Of a stretch of DNA of 64,000 nucleotides, positions 51,072 to 60,010 are shown piece after piece (the stretch's first letter is position 1; each line of letters opens with the position of its first letter). The notes under the pieces were generated by a model. The model did no database searches. It was not told the DNA's origin and saw only the letters and a list, made by a program, of their open reading frames with translations. Source of the DNA: SZAS-79 sp963844255 (GTDB lineage Bacteria > Pseudomonadota > Gammaproteobacteria > Burkholderiales > SG8-39); contig CAWJNP010000051.1 of NCBI GenBank assembly GCA_963844255.1, positions 16,532 through 80,531 on the forward strand, read 5' to 3'. The translations under genes and the position numbers were made by a program.

Positions 51072-51676
51072 TCGACAGCTTCGAGGTAGGGACGCATGAC
51101 GTTGGCGACGCGACAGATCTTGGCATAGCGCCAGAGATCGTCGGCGGAGGCTTTCTTTTGCGATCGAGCATCCTTTAGTGCCTCCAGTGCCACGTCGAGC
51201 CCGATCTTGTTCCGATGCTTGAAGCAATCGGCGACAGTCTTTGCGACGCTGTAGACACGGATATCGACCTGGTCGATTCGGTGCGTTTCGATTCCCTGTG
51301 TGAAAGCATCGCCGGTGTACTGGATGAGCTTGACCGGCGGATAGTCCATCCTCGGCGCGTGGCTCCCCTGAGGCAGTGCAATCCAGACCTGCCGCGGAAG
51401 CTGCGTGGTCAGCCCGTGGAATTGCAGGGCTGTCAGCAGGCAGAAAATGGCTTGCGGCGCCCGTGCCGCCACAATGGCCAGACTCTCATTTTCTGAGAAG
51501 GAGGCCTCTGCAAGCCGGTAGAGGCCGCGTCCGGTTCTCGCGAGCTTTCCACCGGCCGTAAGGCGGGTGAGGTAGACCCGGGGAATACCAAACTCAGCCA
51601 GATCGCTGGGGCGCAGCAGGCCTTTCTGCTGGGCGAGCTGCAGGAGCCGTTCAGTATGGTGAGGCTGAGTAGGCAT
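51068..51676 (-). CDS. abiEi: AbiEi antitoxin/regulator
   Basis: A 202-residue antitoxin: N-terminal winged helix (RLLQLAQQKGLLRPSDLAEF, then VYLTRLTAGGKLARTGRGLY), and a C-terminal domain with FCLLTALQFHGLTTQLP near 78 and VYSVAKTVADCFKHRNKIG near 140, as in AbiEi. It represses the abiE promoter and counteracts AbiEii without direct binding. ATG 51676; the AT-rich repeat GTTACTTGTAAATAAGTAAC at 51703-51722 upstream is a likely operator. Confidence 0.9.
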   Translation of the reverse strand: MPTQPHHTERLLQLAQQKGLLRPSDLAEFGIPRVYLTRLTAGGKLARTGRGLYRLAEASFSENESLAIVAARAPQAIFCLLTALQFHGLTTQLPRQVWIALPQGSHAPRMDYPPVKLIQYTGDAFTQGIETHRIDQVDIRVYSVAKTVADCFKHRNKIGLDVALEALKDARSQKKASADDLWRYAKICRVANVMRPYLEAVE

Positions 51677-51702
51677 GATGTGGGATTATGTTCCTAAATG
51701 AC

Positions 51703-51722
51703 GTTACTTGTAAATAAGTAAC
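51703..51722. promoter_or_regulatory. Inverted repeat upstream of abiE, candidate AbiEi operator
   Basis: GTTACTT-GTAAAT-AAGTAAC, perfect 7-bp arms, 27 bp upstream of the abiEi ATG. AbiEi is known to bind inverted repeats at its promoter. Confidence 0.6.
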
Positions 51723-52285
51723 GCGTTAATGGAACTATGGCGCCTTCAATATCGACTTGCGGTCAAGTCTCTCCGCGTGCCGGCGTGCCGCCGTCGGGCT
51801 CTCGGGCTTGCGCCCCGCGCCTCGTGGCGAGTCGCGGCCATGCTGCTTCGATCCCTCACGCCTCCGGCAGCCCTCGCTGCCTGCGCGCTCCGCTTGCGGG
51901 TGCAGTGTCTGGAGCTTCCCCTGCCCGATCTCTCGTGGCCTCTGCGTGCGCTCGTATGGTCAAGGGGCGCGCCTGATCTCGTCCTCGGCCCTGCCTGCTG
52001 GGCACGCATAAGTCTCGGGTCTCTCTCCTGACGGTCTACCACCCCCAGTCGAATGTGTAGGGCCGTCAAACGCTGCGCGACACAGCTGCGTTAGCCCGTT
52101 GTCGATGATCAGTGTCGCTTCCTGTGTCACTCCACAGCGGAAACATTCGCGAGTCTGGCACACGCCGCTTGCCGTCAACCCCGGCCCGCACCAAGAAACC
52201 GTGTTGGGGTATGACGGCCGCGCTTATGGCGTGCGCCCTGGTCGCCTCGCTCCGCTGTGGAGCGACACCTGAAAAGGAAGCGACC
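51723..52285. other. Gene-free stretch between AbiE and DUF2958
   Basis: 560 bp. Several overlapping open frames exist because of high GC but none resembles a protein. Near the right end GCTCC-GCTGT-GGAGC and the AAAAGGAAG ribosome-binding site form the leader of the DUF2958 gene. Nothing else seen. Confidence 0.4.
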
Positions 52286-52630
52286 ATGAAACTCATCACC
52301 GACGAACAACGCGCGCAACTGCTGGACAACGGCGCCGCCGCTGCACGCGCAGAGGAACGCGATCCGCCACCAGTCGTCAAACTATTCACGCCGGATGCGC
52401 ATGCAACCTGGCTTCTGACCGAGCTCGATCCGCAGGACGGCGATACGGCATTCGGCTTGTGCGACCTCGGACACGGTTCTCCGGAACTGGGCTACGTGCG
52501 CCTGTCCGATCTGGAGAACCTGCGCGGACCGCTGAAGCTGCCGGTCGAGCGCGATCTCTTCTTCACGCCCAAGCGCACGCTGTCGGACTACGCGGCGCTC
52601 GCCCGGACCGCTGGGTCGATCAGGGATTGA
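52286..52630 (+). CDS. DUF2958 family ICE protein
   Basis: A 114-residue protein from ATG 52286. Characteristic DUF2958 segments: MKLITDEQRAQLLDNGAAAA, PVVKLFTPDAHATWLLTELD near 36, and FGLCDLGHGSPELGYVRLSD near 62. Common on ICEs and plasmids; function unknown, mostly found near anti-restriction and replication genes. It is the last backbone gene before the dnd cargo. Confidence 0.85.
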   Translation: MKLITDEQRAQLLDNGAAAARAEERDPPPVVKLFTPDAHATWLLTELDPQDGDTAFGLCDLGHGSPELGYVRLSDLENLRGPLKLPVERDLFFTPKRTLSDYAALARTAGSIRD

Positions 52631-52784
52631 TGCGCGCGGCTCACGTCCGTTCGATACGGGCGGACGTGATATCAGCTGCGAGATCGCTGCTTTGCCGATC
52701 GCTGCAATTCGACGCGAGCCACACATTCTGCCGGCGATGGAATCGTCGGGACGCGAGGAAGCCTACGTCGATACAGGTACGTAC

Positions 52785-52806
52785 GTTTGTGTGTCAATAC
52801 ACAAAC
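52785..52806. promoter_or_regulatory. Palindromic operator upstream of dnd operon
   Basis: Perfect 8-bp inverted repeat GTTTGTGT-GTCAAT-ACACAAAC, 20 bp before the dndB ATG. The sequence TACAGT at 52811-52816 could be the -10 element. No regulator gene for it is found next to dndB. Confidence 0.65.
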
Positions 52807-52825
52807 ATGTTACAGTAGCTGCGCA

Positions 52826-53953
52826 ATGGCTGAAAACTTTTCCTATGTATTTCCGGCAATAAGAGGGGTGCAAGCGGGGCGCGAATATTACGTCTCGATG
52901 TGCCCCCTCCGCTTGCTGCCGCGCTTGTTCCAGTTCGACGAGGAAGACCTGGTGCCGGCGGAGGTGCGCGCCCAACGCTCCCTGAACAAGGCGCGCGTCC
53001 CCGATATCTCCCGCTACATCGTCGAGAACAAGGACAGTTACACCTTCTCGGCGATTACGGTTTCGATCGACGGCTCGGTGCAGTTCGATCCGGTCGGCGC
53101 CGATGGTCCGGCTAATTTTCGCATGGGTGCGTTGACCGTTGCCATGGAAGCGAAGTTTATCGTGAACGACGGGCAGCATAGGCGTGCGGCTATCGTGAAC
53201 GCGTTGCAGGACATCCCCGAGTTGGGAGAAGAAACCATCGCGGTCGTGTTTTTTCTGGACCGAGGGCTTGCGCGCTGCCAGCAGATGTTCGCCGATCTGA
53301 ACCGCCACGCGGTGAAGCCTTCAGCCTCCCTGGGTATTCTGTACGATCATCGCAGTGCCGCGGCTAGCATCGCGCGGCACTTAAGCATGACATCGGGAAT
53401 GTTCACGAACCTGATCGAGACGGAACGCTCATCCCTGTCGCCGCGGTCCAGAAAGCTCTTTACGCTCAGCGCGATCAACTTCGCCAACCTGGAACTGCTC
53501 ACGGACAAGGAGCTTGAAGATTTCACTGGATCGAGCAAGAAGTGCCTTGAATTCTGGGAGGCAGTCGCAGCGCAGATCCCGGACTGGGCACACGTGCGCG
53601 CATCCAAAATCACTTCGGGCGAGGTACGGCGGGATTTCATCCACTCGCATGCCATCGTGCTGCAGGCTTTGGGGCGCGCCGGCCGCACCTTGTATCAACT
53701 GTCCGCCGCTGAACGGGCTCGGCGTCTCCAAAGACTGTCGACGATAGACTGGTCGAGAAAGAACGCGGTGACGTGGGAAGGCCGTGCCATGGTCGGCGGG
53801 TCGATGGCGAAGTCAAGCCAGAACATCACACTCACGTGCAACGAGATCAAACGTGTACTGGGGCTAAAGTTGACGCCGGAGGAAGCCACGTCCGAAAACG
53901 CGTTGATGGCGGCGCGCAAACCGAGAAAACGCAGAAAGCAGAGAGCAAAATGA
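52826..53953 (+). CDS. dndB: DNA phosphorothioation protein DndB (DGQHR)
   Basis: A 375-residue protein from ATG 52826. The DGQHR motif that names the family is at residues 115-119 (VNDGQHRRAAI), with IRGVQAGREYYVSMCPLRLL near the start. DndB is not essential for sulfur insertion; it represses the operon or tunes modification frequency and site choice. Here it is transcribed together with dndCDE and overlaps dndC by ATGA. The basic C-terminal tail RKPRKRRKQR suggests nucleic-acid contact. Confidence 0.9.
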   Translation: MAENFSYVFPAIRGVQAGREYYVSMCPLRLLPRLFQFDEEDLVPAEVRAQRSLNKARVPDISRYIVENKDSYTFSAITVSIDGSVQFDPVGADGPANFRMGALTVAMEAKFIVNDGQHRRAAIVNALQDIPELGEETIAVVFFLDRGLARCQQMFADLNRHAVKPSASLGILYDHRSAAASIARHLSMTSGMFTNLIETERSSLSPRSRKLFTLSAINFANLELLTDKELEDFTGSSKKCLEFWEAVAAQIPDWAHVRASKITSGEVRRDFIHSHAIVLQALGRAGRTLYQLSAAERARRLQRLSTIDWSRKNAVTWEGRAMVGGSMAKSSQNITLTCNEIKRVLGLKLTPEEATSENALMAARKPRKRRKQRAK

Positions 53954-55404
53954 GTGCATCCCACACAGAAATCGTGGAAGAGATTCGCGAATTATATTTG
54001 TCGGACTCTTTTCCATGGATTGTCGGCTACAGCGGAGGAAAGGACTCCACCGCTTCGCTTCAGCTCGTTTGGATGGCGATTCGCTCCTTGCCCGAAGGGC
54101 AGCGCGGCAAGACTGTCCACGTCATAAGCACCGACACCTTGGTGGAGAACCCGGTCATTGCCGCTTGGGTGGAGGCGTCTTTGCGGCGGATAGGAGACGC
54201 TGCCCGGGAGCAGGGGCTTCCCATCAGCGCTCATCGGCTTACGCCCTCCGTTGAGAACCGGTTCTGGGTGAATCTGATCGGCAAGGGTTATCCGGCGCCG
54301 CGACCCAAGTTCCGCTGGTGCACCGATCGTCTCAAGATCAGCGCATCCACTAAATTCATTCAGGAGCTTTCCGAGAACAACGGCGAGGCTATTCTGGTGC
54401 TGGGGCAGCGTCGGGGAGAAAGTCAGGCCCGTGATCGTGTGATGGACCAGTATAAAGACAGCACCCGCGCGCGCCTCAGCAAGAACAAGGACCCGCGGCT
54501 CTCCCGCGTGTGGGTCTATCCTCCGATTGAAAGCTGGTCGAGCGACGATGTATGGGATTACCTGATCACCCAGCGCAATCCCTGGGGCATCGACAATCAG
54601 GACCTGTTCAGCATCTATCGCGGCGCAACGCCGGACGCCGAGTGCCCGATCGTGGTCGATACCACAACACCCAGTTGCGGCGACAGTCGATTCGGGTGCT
54701 ACGTCTGCACCATGGTCACTCAGGATAAGTCAATGCAGGCCATGATCCAAAATGATGAACAGAAACGCTGGATGCAGCCGATTCTCGACTTTCGCAATCG
54801 GAACCTCGCGGTCGAGGACCGGGAGGTACGTGATTTCCGCCGCCTGAATGGACGGCTGACCGTGTTCAGGGGCGAGCTTGTCCACGGTCCCTATACCCAG
54901 GATTACCGCGCGAAGCTCCTGCGGGAACTGCTGGAAACGCAGCAAGCGGTTCGCAAATCCGAGCGCAAGCATGAGATCGACAGGATCGAACTGATTTCGA
55001 TCGAGGAACTCGATGAGATCCGCCGCATCTGGGTGCAGGAAAAGGGTGAGCTCGAGGATCTCGTTCCGCGAATCTATATCGAAGTATTAGGTGCTCCCTA
55101 TCCGGGCAAGGAGCTGGAGCAGTCCCCATTGGATGCAGGCGACCTGACGTTGCTCAAAGAAATCGCCAAAGAGGTTGATCCTGACGCGTCTCACGAACTC
55201 TACAAGCTGAGCCGTTCTCTCCTGGCCGTGCAGTTCCAAACGATCGAATCGCACAAGCGATCCAAACATCTTGATCGCCTGGAGGATGTGCTGCGCCAGT
55301 ATGCCTTCAGGAATGAAGACGAGGCCTTGGAGTTCGCGCTCTCCGGTGCCGCAGGCAAGGACGCCGAAGGCGACGCTTCAGACACGACCCCAGTTATCGC
55401 ATGA
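53950..55404 (+). CDS. dndC: DNA phosphorothioation sulfurtransferase-like protein DndC
   Basis: A 484-residue PAPS-reductase-like protein. The P-loop SGGKDST is at residues 28-34; cysteines for the 4Fe-4S cluster appear in FRWCTDRL near 124 and in SCGDSRFGCYVC near 240-250. DndC has ATP pyrophosphatase activity and receives sulfur from a cysteine desulfurase. dndA is not present here, so a chromosomal IscS probably supplies sulfur, as in many dnd loci. Confidence 0.93.
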   Translation: MSASHTEIVEEIRELYLSDSFPWIVGYSGGKDSTASLQLVWMAIRSLPEGQRGKTVHVISTDTLVENPVIAAWVEASLRRIGDAAREQGLPISAHRLTPSVENRFWVNLIGKGYPAPRPKFRWCTDRLKISASTKFIQELSENNGEAILVLGQRRGESQARDRVMDQYKDSTRARLSKNKDPRLSRVWVYPPIESWSSDDVWDYLITQRNPWGIDNQDLFSIYRGATPDAECPIVVDTTTPSCGDSRFGCYVCTMVTQDKSMQAMIQNDEQKRWMQPILDFRNRNLAVEDREVRDFRRLNGRLTVFRGELVHGPYTQDYRAKLLRELLETQQAVRKSERKHEIDRIELISIEELDEIRRIWVQEKGELEDLVPRIYIEVLGAPYPGKELEQSPLDAGDLTLLKEIAKEVDPDASHELYKLSRSLLAVQFQTIESHKRSKHLDRLEDVLRQYAFRNEDEALEFALSGAAGKDAEGDASDTTPVIA

Positions 55405-55407
55405 CAA

Positions 55408-57390
55408 ATGGCAAAAATAACAATATCCAGCATCTCCATTCAGAACCTCGGACCATTCCGCGAACGACAAACGCTTGACCTGACAACAACGTCCAGCCGA
55501 CCGGTCATCCTCGTCAAGGCTCTCAATGGCAGCGGCAAGACGACGCTGCTGACAGCCTTGCAGGTCGGACTTTACGGTTACAAATCCCTTGGCGGTCTGC
55601 GGCGCTCCGAATACGAGCAGATGATGCTCGATCTCCAACGCAAGGACGCGATCGGGAACGCGGTCATCGAGGTCGGCGTGCTCATCGAAGTCAATGGCGC
55701 GCAGCGTCTGCTCCTCGTCAAGCGCGAATGGGCGCGTCGCGGCGATTCGCTGACGGAAGAGCTGTCGGTTTTCGAGGGCGGCGGCAAAGACTTCTATTTT
55801 TCCACCGAGTGGGACGACTACATCGGCTCCATTTTGCCGGCGGAACTCGTCCAGCTCTTCCTGTTCGACGGCGAGAAGATCGAGGCCCTTGCCAATCCCG
55901 AACGTCTTCCTGACCTCCTTCGACGGGCGACGGAGGTCTTTCTCGGCATAGGCGGCATCGAGGCTTTGGGCAACGACTTGAAAGCCCTTGAACGCCGCGC
56001 CGCGCTGAAAAATAAGAACACCTCTACGGAATTCGAAAGCGCGCGGGCCAACGTCACCGCCTTACAGTCCCAATCCGAGGACCTGGAGCGCAAGCTGGGC
56101 ATGATTTCCCAGGAGCAAGCGGCGGCGCGCAATGCTGTCGAGCAGGCGCAAGCGGGACTAGACAAGTTTTCCAACGATGCCCAGCGTCGTGGATTGGTGG
56201 CCTACGAACAAGCTGCCACGATCCGCGACCGCGTGATCGGCAGTAAACGCCGTTTGACAGAAGCGCGGGCGAGCCTCGCCGAGGTAATGTCCGACCCCGT
56301 TCTGCCCATTGCGTGGCTCGGGGATTTGTGGACAAGCTATGTGGAACATTGGGCCAGCGATCAGCACGCACGTCACGCCAAACTGCTTGTACGCGAGTTC
56401 AAGAAGCGCGATAGCCGCGTCGTAGCCGCCTTGAAATCGAGTGTTCCCAAGACCTCGGTTGAGGCCCTCCGCAAGGCTCTGGCCGAGGATTTGGCCCGTT
56501 ACGCCGCCGAGCGTCCCGCGACGGGGACGTCTATGGAGGATGCTCCACCGGCTGAGGTGGAGCGCCGCAAGGTTGATGCTCAAGCCCGCTTGGAACGGCA
56601 GCTTTCCGAAACCAGAGCGGCCATGTCCGCTCTGGACAAGGCGGAGCAGCAGATTGGCCAGATTCCGGCAGAGGAGCAGATTTCCGACATCCTCAGAACG
56701 CTCCAGGAGCATTCAAAGGCGGCTTCGGCGGCCGACATGCGCCTCGCAGATCTGACAAGGCAGTTCGATGAAGCCCAAGGCCGTCTTGCCCATGTGCGCA
56801 TGAAGTTGAATGCCGCGCAGGACAGGCTGGGGACGGAGTTCCGCGATCGTTCCTTGGAAGCGAAAGGGCTTGAGGCGTCGGTGCGCTCCAGGCAAGCCAT
56901 GGTGATCTTCAAGGAGCGTCTGCTCGCGTCCAAAGCACAATGGCTTTCGGACATGATCACCACCGAGTTCAAGAATCTGCTGCGCAAGCGCAATCTAATA
57001 TCGAGAGTCATTGTCCATCCAACGACATATCGCGTATCAATCGAGGATGGCAAGGGGCAGGAATTGCCTATGGATCGGCTCTCGGCGGGCGAACGTCAAC
57101 TGCTGGCGATCGCAGTATTAAGCGCCCTGATCAAGGAGCGCAAAGGACGTTTCCCGGTAGTCGTCGATACGCCGTTGGCGCGTTTGGACCAGCATCACCG
57201 TGCGTCACTCATCAAGCGATTTTTCGCGACGGTCTCACATCAGGTCGTCGTGCTTTCAACCGATCAGGAGGTGGAAGGTCTCGCCTATGAGGCGCTCAAG
57301 CCGGTCACAAACGCCGAATACACATTGGATTTCGATGATGCGGCCGGGCACACAACCATTCGTGCGCCTCAGGTCAGCGAGGTTGCGTGA
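55408..57390 (+). CDS. dndD: SMC-like ATPase DndD
   Basis: A 660-residue SbcC/SMC-like ATPase: Walker A LNGSGKTTLLTA near residue 39, long coiled coils (about 195-300 and 390-520, rich in Q, E, A and L), signature MDRLSAGERQLLAIAVL near 553 and Walker B FPVVVDTPLARLD near 580. DndD is thought to provide ATPase or nicking activity that opens DNA for sulfur insertion. Starts 3 bp after dndC; its stop overlaps the dndE start (TGATG). Confidence 0.92.
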   Translation: MAKITISSISIQNLGPFRERQTLDLTTTSSRPVILVKALNGSGKTTLLTALQVGLYGYKSLGGLRRSEYEQMMLDLQRKDAIGNAVIEVGVLIEVNGAQRLLLVKREWARRGDSLTEELSVFEGGGKDFYFSTEWDDYIGSILPAELVQLFLFDGEKIEALANPERLPDLLRRATEVFLGIGGIEALGNDLKALERRAALKNKNTSTEFESARANVTALQSQSEDLERKLGMISQEQAAARNAVEQAQAGLDKFSNDAQRRGLVAYEQAATIRDRVIGSKRRLTEARASLAEVMSDPVLPIAWLGDLWTSYVEHWASDQHARHAKLLVREFKKRDSRVVAALKSSVPKTSVEALRKALAEDLARYAAERPATGTSMEDAPPAEVERRKVDAQARLERQLSETRAAMSALDKAEQQIGQIPAEEQISDILRTLQEHSKAASAADMRLADLTRQFDEAQGRLAHVRMKLNAAQDRLGTEFRDRSLEAKGLEASVRSRQAMVIFKERLLASKAQWLSDMITTEFKNLLRKRNLISRVIVHPTTYRVSIEDGKGQELPMDRLSAGERQLLAIAVLSALIKERKGRFPVVVDTPLARLDQHHRASLIKRFFATVSHQVVVLSTDQEVEGLAYEALKPVTNAEYTLDFDDAAGHTTIRAPQVSEVA

Positions 57391-57767
57391 TGGAACGCGT
57401 CAAGCTTACGGCTGCTGCGAAGAACCAGCTCATGACGCTGAGACGCCGAACAGGTATCGAGCACAACAATTCCTTGTGCCGTCACGCGCTCTGCATCTCG
57501 CTTGCGAATCCTTCCATTCCACCGGTTGAAAACCTTTCATTCGGTGGCGGAATAGAAATCGATTGGCGTACATTGACGGGCGGGGAAGAGGCGCTGTACT
57601 ACAACTTGCTGGTCGTTCGTTTGGCGTCCGAGGGCAAGCGCCCTACAAGTGACTCAGTACGGCAGACCATTGTGCAGCATATTCACCGGGGCCTCTCATA
57701 CTTGGTAAGTCGCAGAGACGAGGATCTTCTCATCGAGTTGGCTCAGGATCTCGAGCGCACGCCCTGA
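57390..57767 (+). CDS. dndE: DNA phosphorothioation protein DndE
   Basis: A 125-residue small protein from ATG 57390 (GTG 57387 possible). Typical DndE: KLTAAAKNQLMTLRRRTGIE, then SLCRHALCISLANPSIPP, and DWRTLTGGEEALYYNLLV near 53. DndE is a ribbon-helix-like DNA-binding protein, tetrameric, which binds nicked DNA and completes the modification complex. With dndB, C and D it forms the complete modification set. Confidence 0.92.
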   Translation: MERVKLTAAAKNQLMTLRRRTGIEHNNSLCRHALCISLANPSIPPVENLSFGGGIEIDWRTLTGGEEALYYNLLVVRLASEGKRPTSDSVRQTIVQHIHRGLSYLVSRRDEDLLIELAQDLERTP

Positions 57768-57799
57768 TCTTTTGGTGTCGCGGCAACGAGTCACCCCAC

Positions 57800-58804
57800 A
57801 TGACGAATCTAAACAGTGGTGATGGACAACCAAGGAATCAATGCCCGAAATGTCGGGAGCTGAGAAAACTGCCGCTTCATTTGCATGAACTCGCTCTGTA
57901 TTGCGATCTATTAAATAACCAACGATCTGTCCTTCAACGGAAAAAAGACTCTCTCGTCGAGGTCGGGCTGGTTAGGACTACGACTATTGCCAATTGGATA
58001 CGATTAGCGGGTCAGTTAGAGACTGTAGCTTTGGATACCTATCAGTTTCAGCAGTCTCACATGTACTGCGAGCCTGTGAATGATCTCCTTAAGTCCGATG
58101 CAGACCACCGCGAAGCACTAATCACACCGCTTACGCGTTTTGTCTTCGTATGCAATGGCCTCGAAGAATGCTACCGCTTCGTCAGTCAAATCTATGAGGC
58201 GAAATTCGATAAGGAAATAGAGAACGGCAAGCAGAGCGACTACTTGCGAAGCCGGTCAATGCAGGCTGCACACCTGATGCAACTGCATTCTGGGACAATC
58301 ACTACGCCCACACACTATGAGCATCTGGTAGGAAATTTTAGACAAGTGATTCTGCGCTATCTCAAGGAGTTCCCGGGCAAGGTGGATGTACCTTTCTCGG
58401 GCAACACAGGCCGCGACTACGGCTTAGCTTTGGTGCGCAATGTGCGAAACCACGTCGCGCACGGCACTTTTCCAATTGTAGAGAATCCGGAGTACTCGGA
58501 CACGGATGCGCAGACTAAGCGAAATCTCATCAACCTGATGAATCAGGCTTCACGCATCGCGGCAATAAATATTCAGATGCTATTAGCAATTTCGGCGGGT
58601 CCGTTCGACTCGGAGCTCTATGACCAGCATATAGATGACGATGACTATGGGGAGATCTTTCGGCGAAAATGTAATACCGCGTATTTGCTCGACTTACATT
58701 TACGGCAGGAATTCGGACTGAATGAAGAAGATTACTTCGCGATGCTCACATCCCGAGAAGAAGGGGATGAGGAAGGCGATGGCGGGGAAACGCCTCACCC
58801 GTAG
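57800..58804 (+). CDS. HEPN-like protein of unknown function following dndE
   Basis: A 334-residue protein 32 bp after dndE on the same strand, so probably the fifth gene of the operon. Almost entirely helical by composition. Residues 208-222 read LALVRNVRNHVAHGTF; RNVRNH fits the RxxxxH motif of HEPN ribonucleases. A CPKC pair stands at 15-18 and the C-terminus is very acidic (EEGDEEGDGGE). GC is lower than in dndBCDE. It could be an RNase effector linked to phosphorothioation sensing; that is inference from one motif. Confidence 0.6.
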   Translation: MTNLNSGDGQPRNQCPKCRELRKLPLHLHELALYCDLLNNQRSVLQRKKDSLVEVGLVRTTTIANWIRLAGQLETVALDTYQFQQSHMYCEPVNDLLKSDADHREALITPLTRFVFVCNGLEECYRFVSQIYEAKFDKEIENGKQSDYLRSRSMQAAHLMQLHSGTITTPTHYEHLVGNFRQVILRYLKEFPGKVDVPFSGNTGRDYGLALVRNVRNHVAHGTFPIVENPEYSDTDAQTKRNLINLMNQASRIAAINIQMLLAISAGPFDSELYDQHIDDDDYGEIFRRKCNTAYLLDLHLRQEFGLNEEDYFAMLTSREEGDEEGDGGETPHP

Positions 58805-58822
58805 GTCGATCACCGCACTATG

Positions 58823-60010
58823 CTAGTAGTGGAGTTCCGAGAAAGTCCTGGATAAGGTCCCGTCGATATCAAGCAGCGAGCTGAGAGTCAATTCAATGCC
58901 CGAAAGATAGCGGTCACGTGACCTTACCCACTCGGAGCCGCCGAGTCCCTCAAGGTATGACCTAATTTTTCTGAACACTTCGCGTGCTTGCATGTCGTCG
59001 ACATCGCTCATGTAGTGCGTTTGCATTAGTAAGTTTCGCCAGTTATTCAGCTCCTCAAAGCTCGGCTTTCGCTTCGCATCTGCAGCCAGAACCGGAATTG
59101 ACTCAAGAAGCTCGAGTGAATTTATCAAAGAGATGCTATTGGCCTTTGGCGGCGGGGGTGCCAAGCTCTGTTTGTATCTTCCACCTCGAAATGCAAAATC
59201 AATCATGTGGTGCTTGGTGCAGACTGAAAGCAATAGAAGATCTGATGCTCTGTGGAGAAGCAAAATCGCTAAGCCACGATGCGCACGTAAGAGATATCGT
59301 TCTCCTAAGGCGGCGCAATATGCCGAGGCTTCGATCATGGCCCGCTCCACTACGGCCGACGAGGCAGCTTGAAGCCTCTTAACGCTGTCGCCAATATCAG
59401 CCAGCCAGTTATCGAATACAACGAGCTCTTGCGGCATCGTGCCGAACTCTGAACGAATTCTTGTGCGGACGCTGGCGAAGCTCGTTGCGATGAGCGGGAC
59501 GGCGGTCCACCATTCCTTACATCGATCGCTCGGATTGCTATGAATGAACGGTGAGCCGTGCTCAATGGGGCGCAAGCATTCAAATGCGAATTTGGCCATC
59601 CAATTGACGGCTACTGGCAGGCTATCGGGAATCAAGTTCTTTGACGCAGACGGCAAGCTTGATAGGAAGGCGGCCAATTCCTGGCAAGAGCAAATGGCGA
59701 GGTCTGCGCTATGGTCACGTAGGGCAAGCACGATGGATGAGCAGCCTCTCAGGACGTTTCGAATGGGAAAGTCGTAAGTACCCAACTCTATTCTTTCAAT
59801 CCACCCGTGATCCGATCTGTCTTTAGCTGTCAAATATCCATGGATGTAGCCGATGTATTCCTCGCCATTTGGCTTGACAGCTATTGCTCGTGGTGTGAAT
59901 CCGCTGGCCAGCACCGCGGCTCTGACGGCATCTTCGTCGCCAGTCTTTAGATAGATATGAGACTCGGAGGTGAGAACCGAATCACCAGGTTTCCACAAAC
60001 TAGGCGCCAT
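58823..60010 (-). CDS. Unknown protein, last gene of Dnd-adjacent four-gene operon
   Basis: A 395-residue protein I do not recognise. The N-terminal 110 residues look like a small mixed alpha/beta domain (HIYLKTGDEDAVRAAVLAS, then EEYIGYIHGYLTAKDRSDHG). The remainder is helical with a hydrophobic patch RGLAILLLHRASDLLLLSV near 245 and a proline-rich LAPPPPKA near 285. It overlaps the large DGQHR gene by 11 bp and converges on the HEPN-like gene with 18 bp between stops. Confidence 0.6.
   Translation of the reverse strand: MAPSLWKPGDSVLTSESHIYLKTGDEDAVRAAVLASGFTPRAIAVKPNGEEYIGYIHGYLTAKDRSDHGWIERIELGTYDFPIRNVLRGCSSIVLALRDHSADLAICSCQELAAFLSSLPSASKNLIPDSLPVAVNWMAKFAFECLRPIEHGSPFIHSNPSDRCKEWWTAVPLIATSFASVRTRIRSEFGTMPQELVVFDNWLADIGDSVKRLQAASSAVVERAMIEASAYCAALGERYLLRAHRGLAILLLHRASDLLLLSVCTKHHMIDFAFRGGRYKQSLAPPPPKANSISLINSLELLESIPVLAADAKRKPSFEELNNWRNLLMQTHYMSDVDDMQAREVFRKIRSYLEGLGGSEWVRSRDRYLSGIELTLSSLLDIDGTLSRTFSELHY

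Noticed and set aside
51729..52178. Overlapping open frames on both strands between AbiE and DUF2958
   Set aside because: All are GC-driven, serine/arginine/alanine-rich and without start signals or family resemblance.
52826..57767. SspABCD or BREX system
   Set aside because: Gene order and motifs (DGQHR, PAPS-reductase-like SGGKDST with cysteine cluster, SMC-like DndD, DndE) are those of dndBCDE; no PglZ, BrxC or SspB-type genes.
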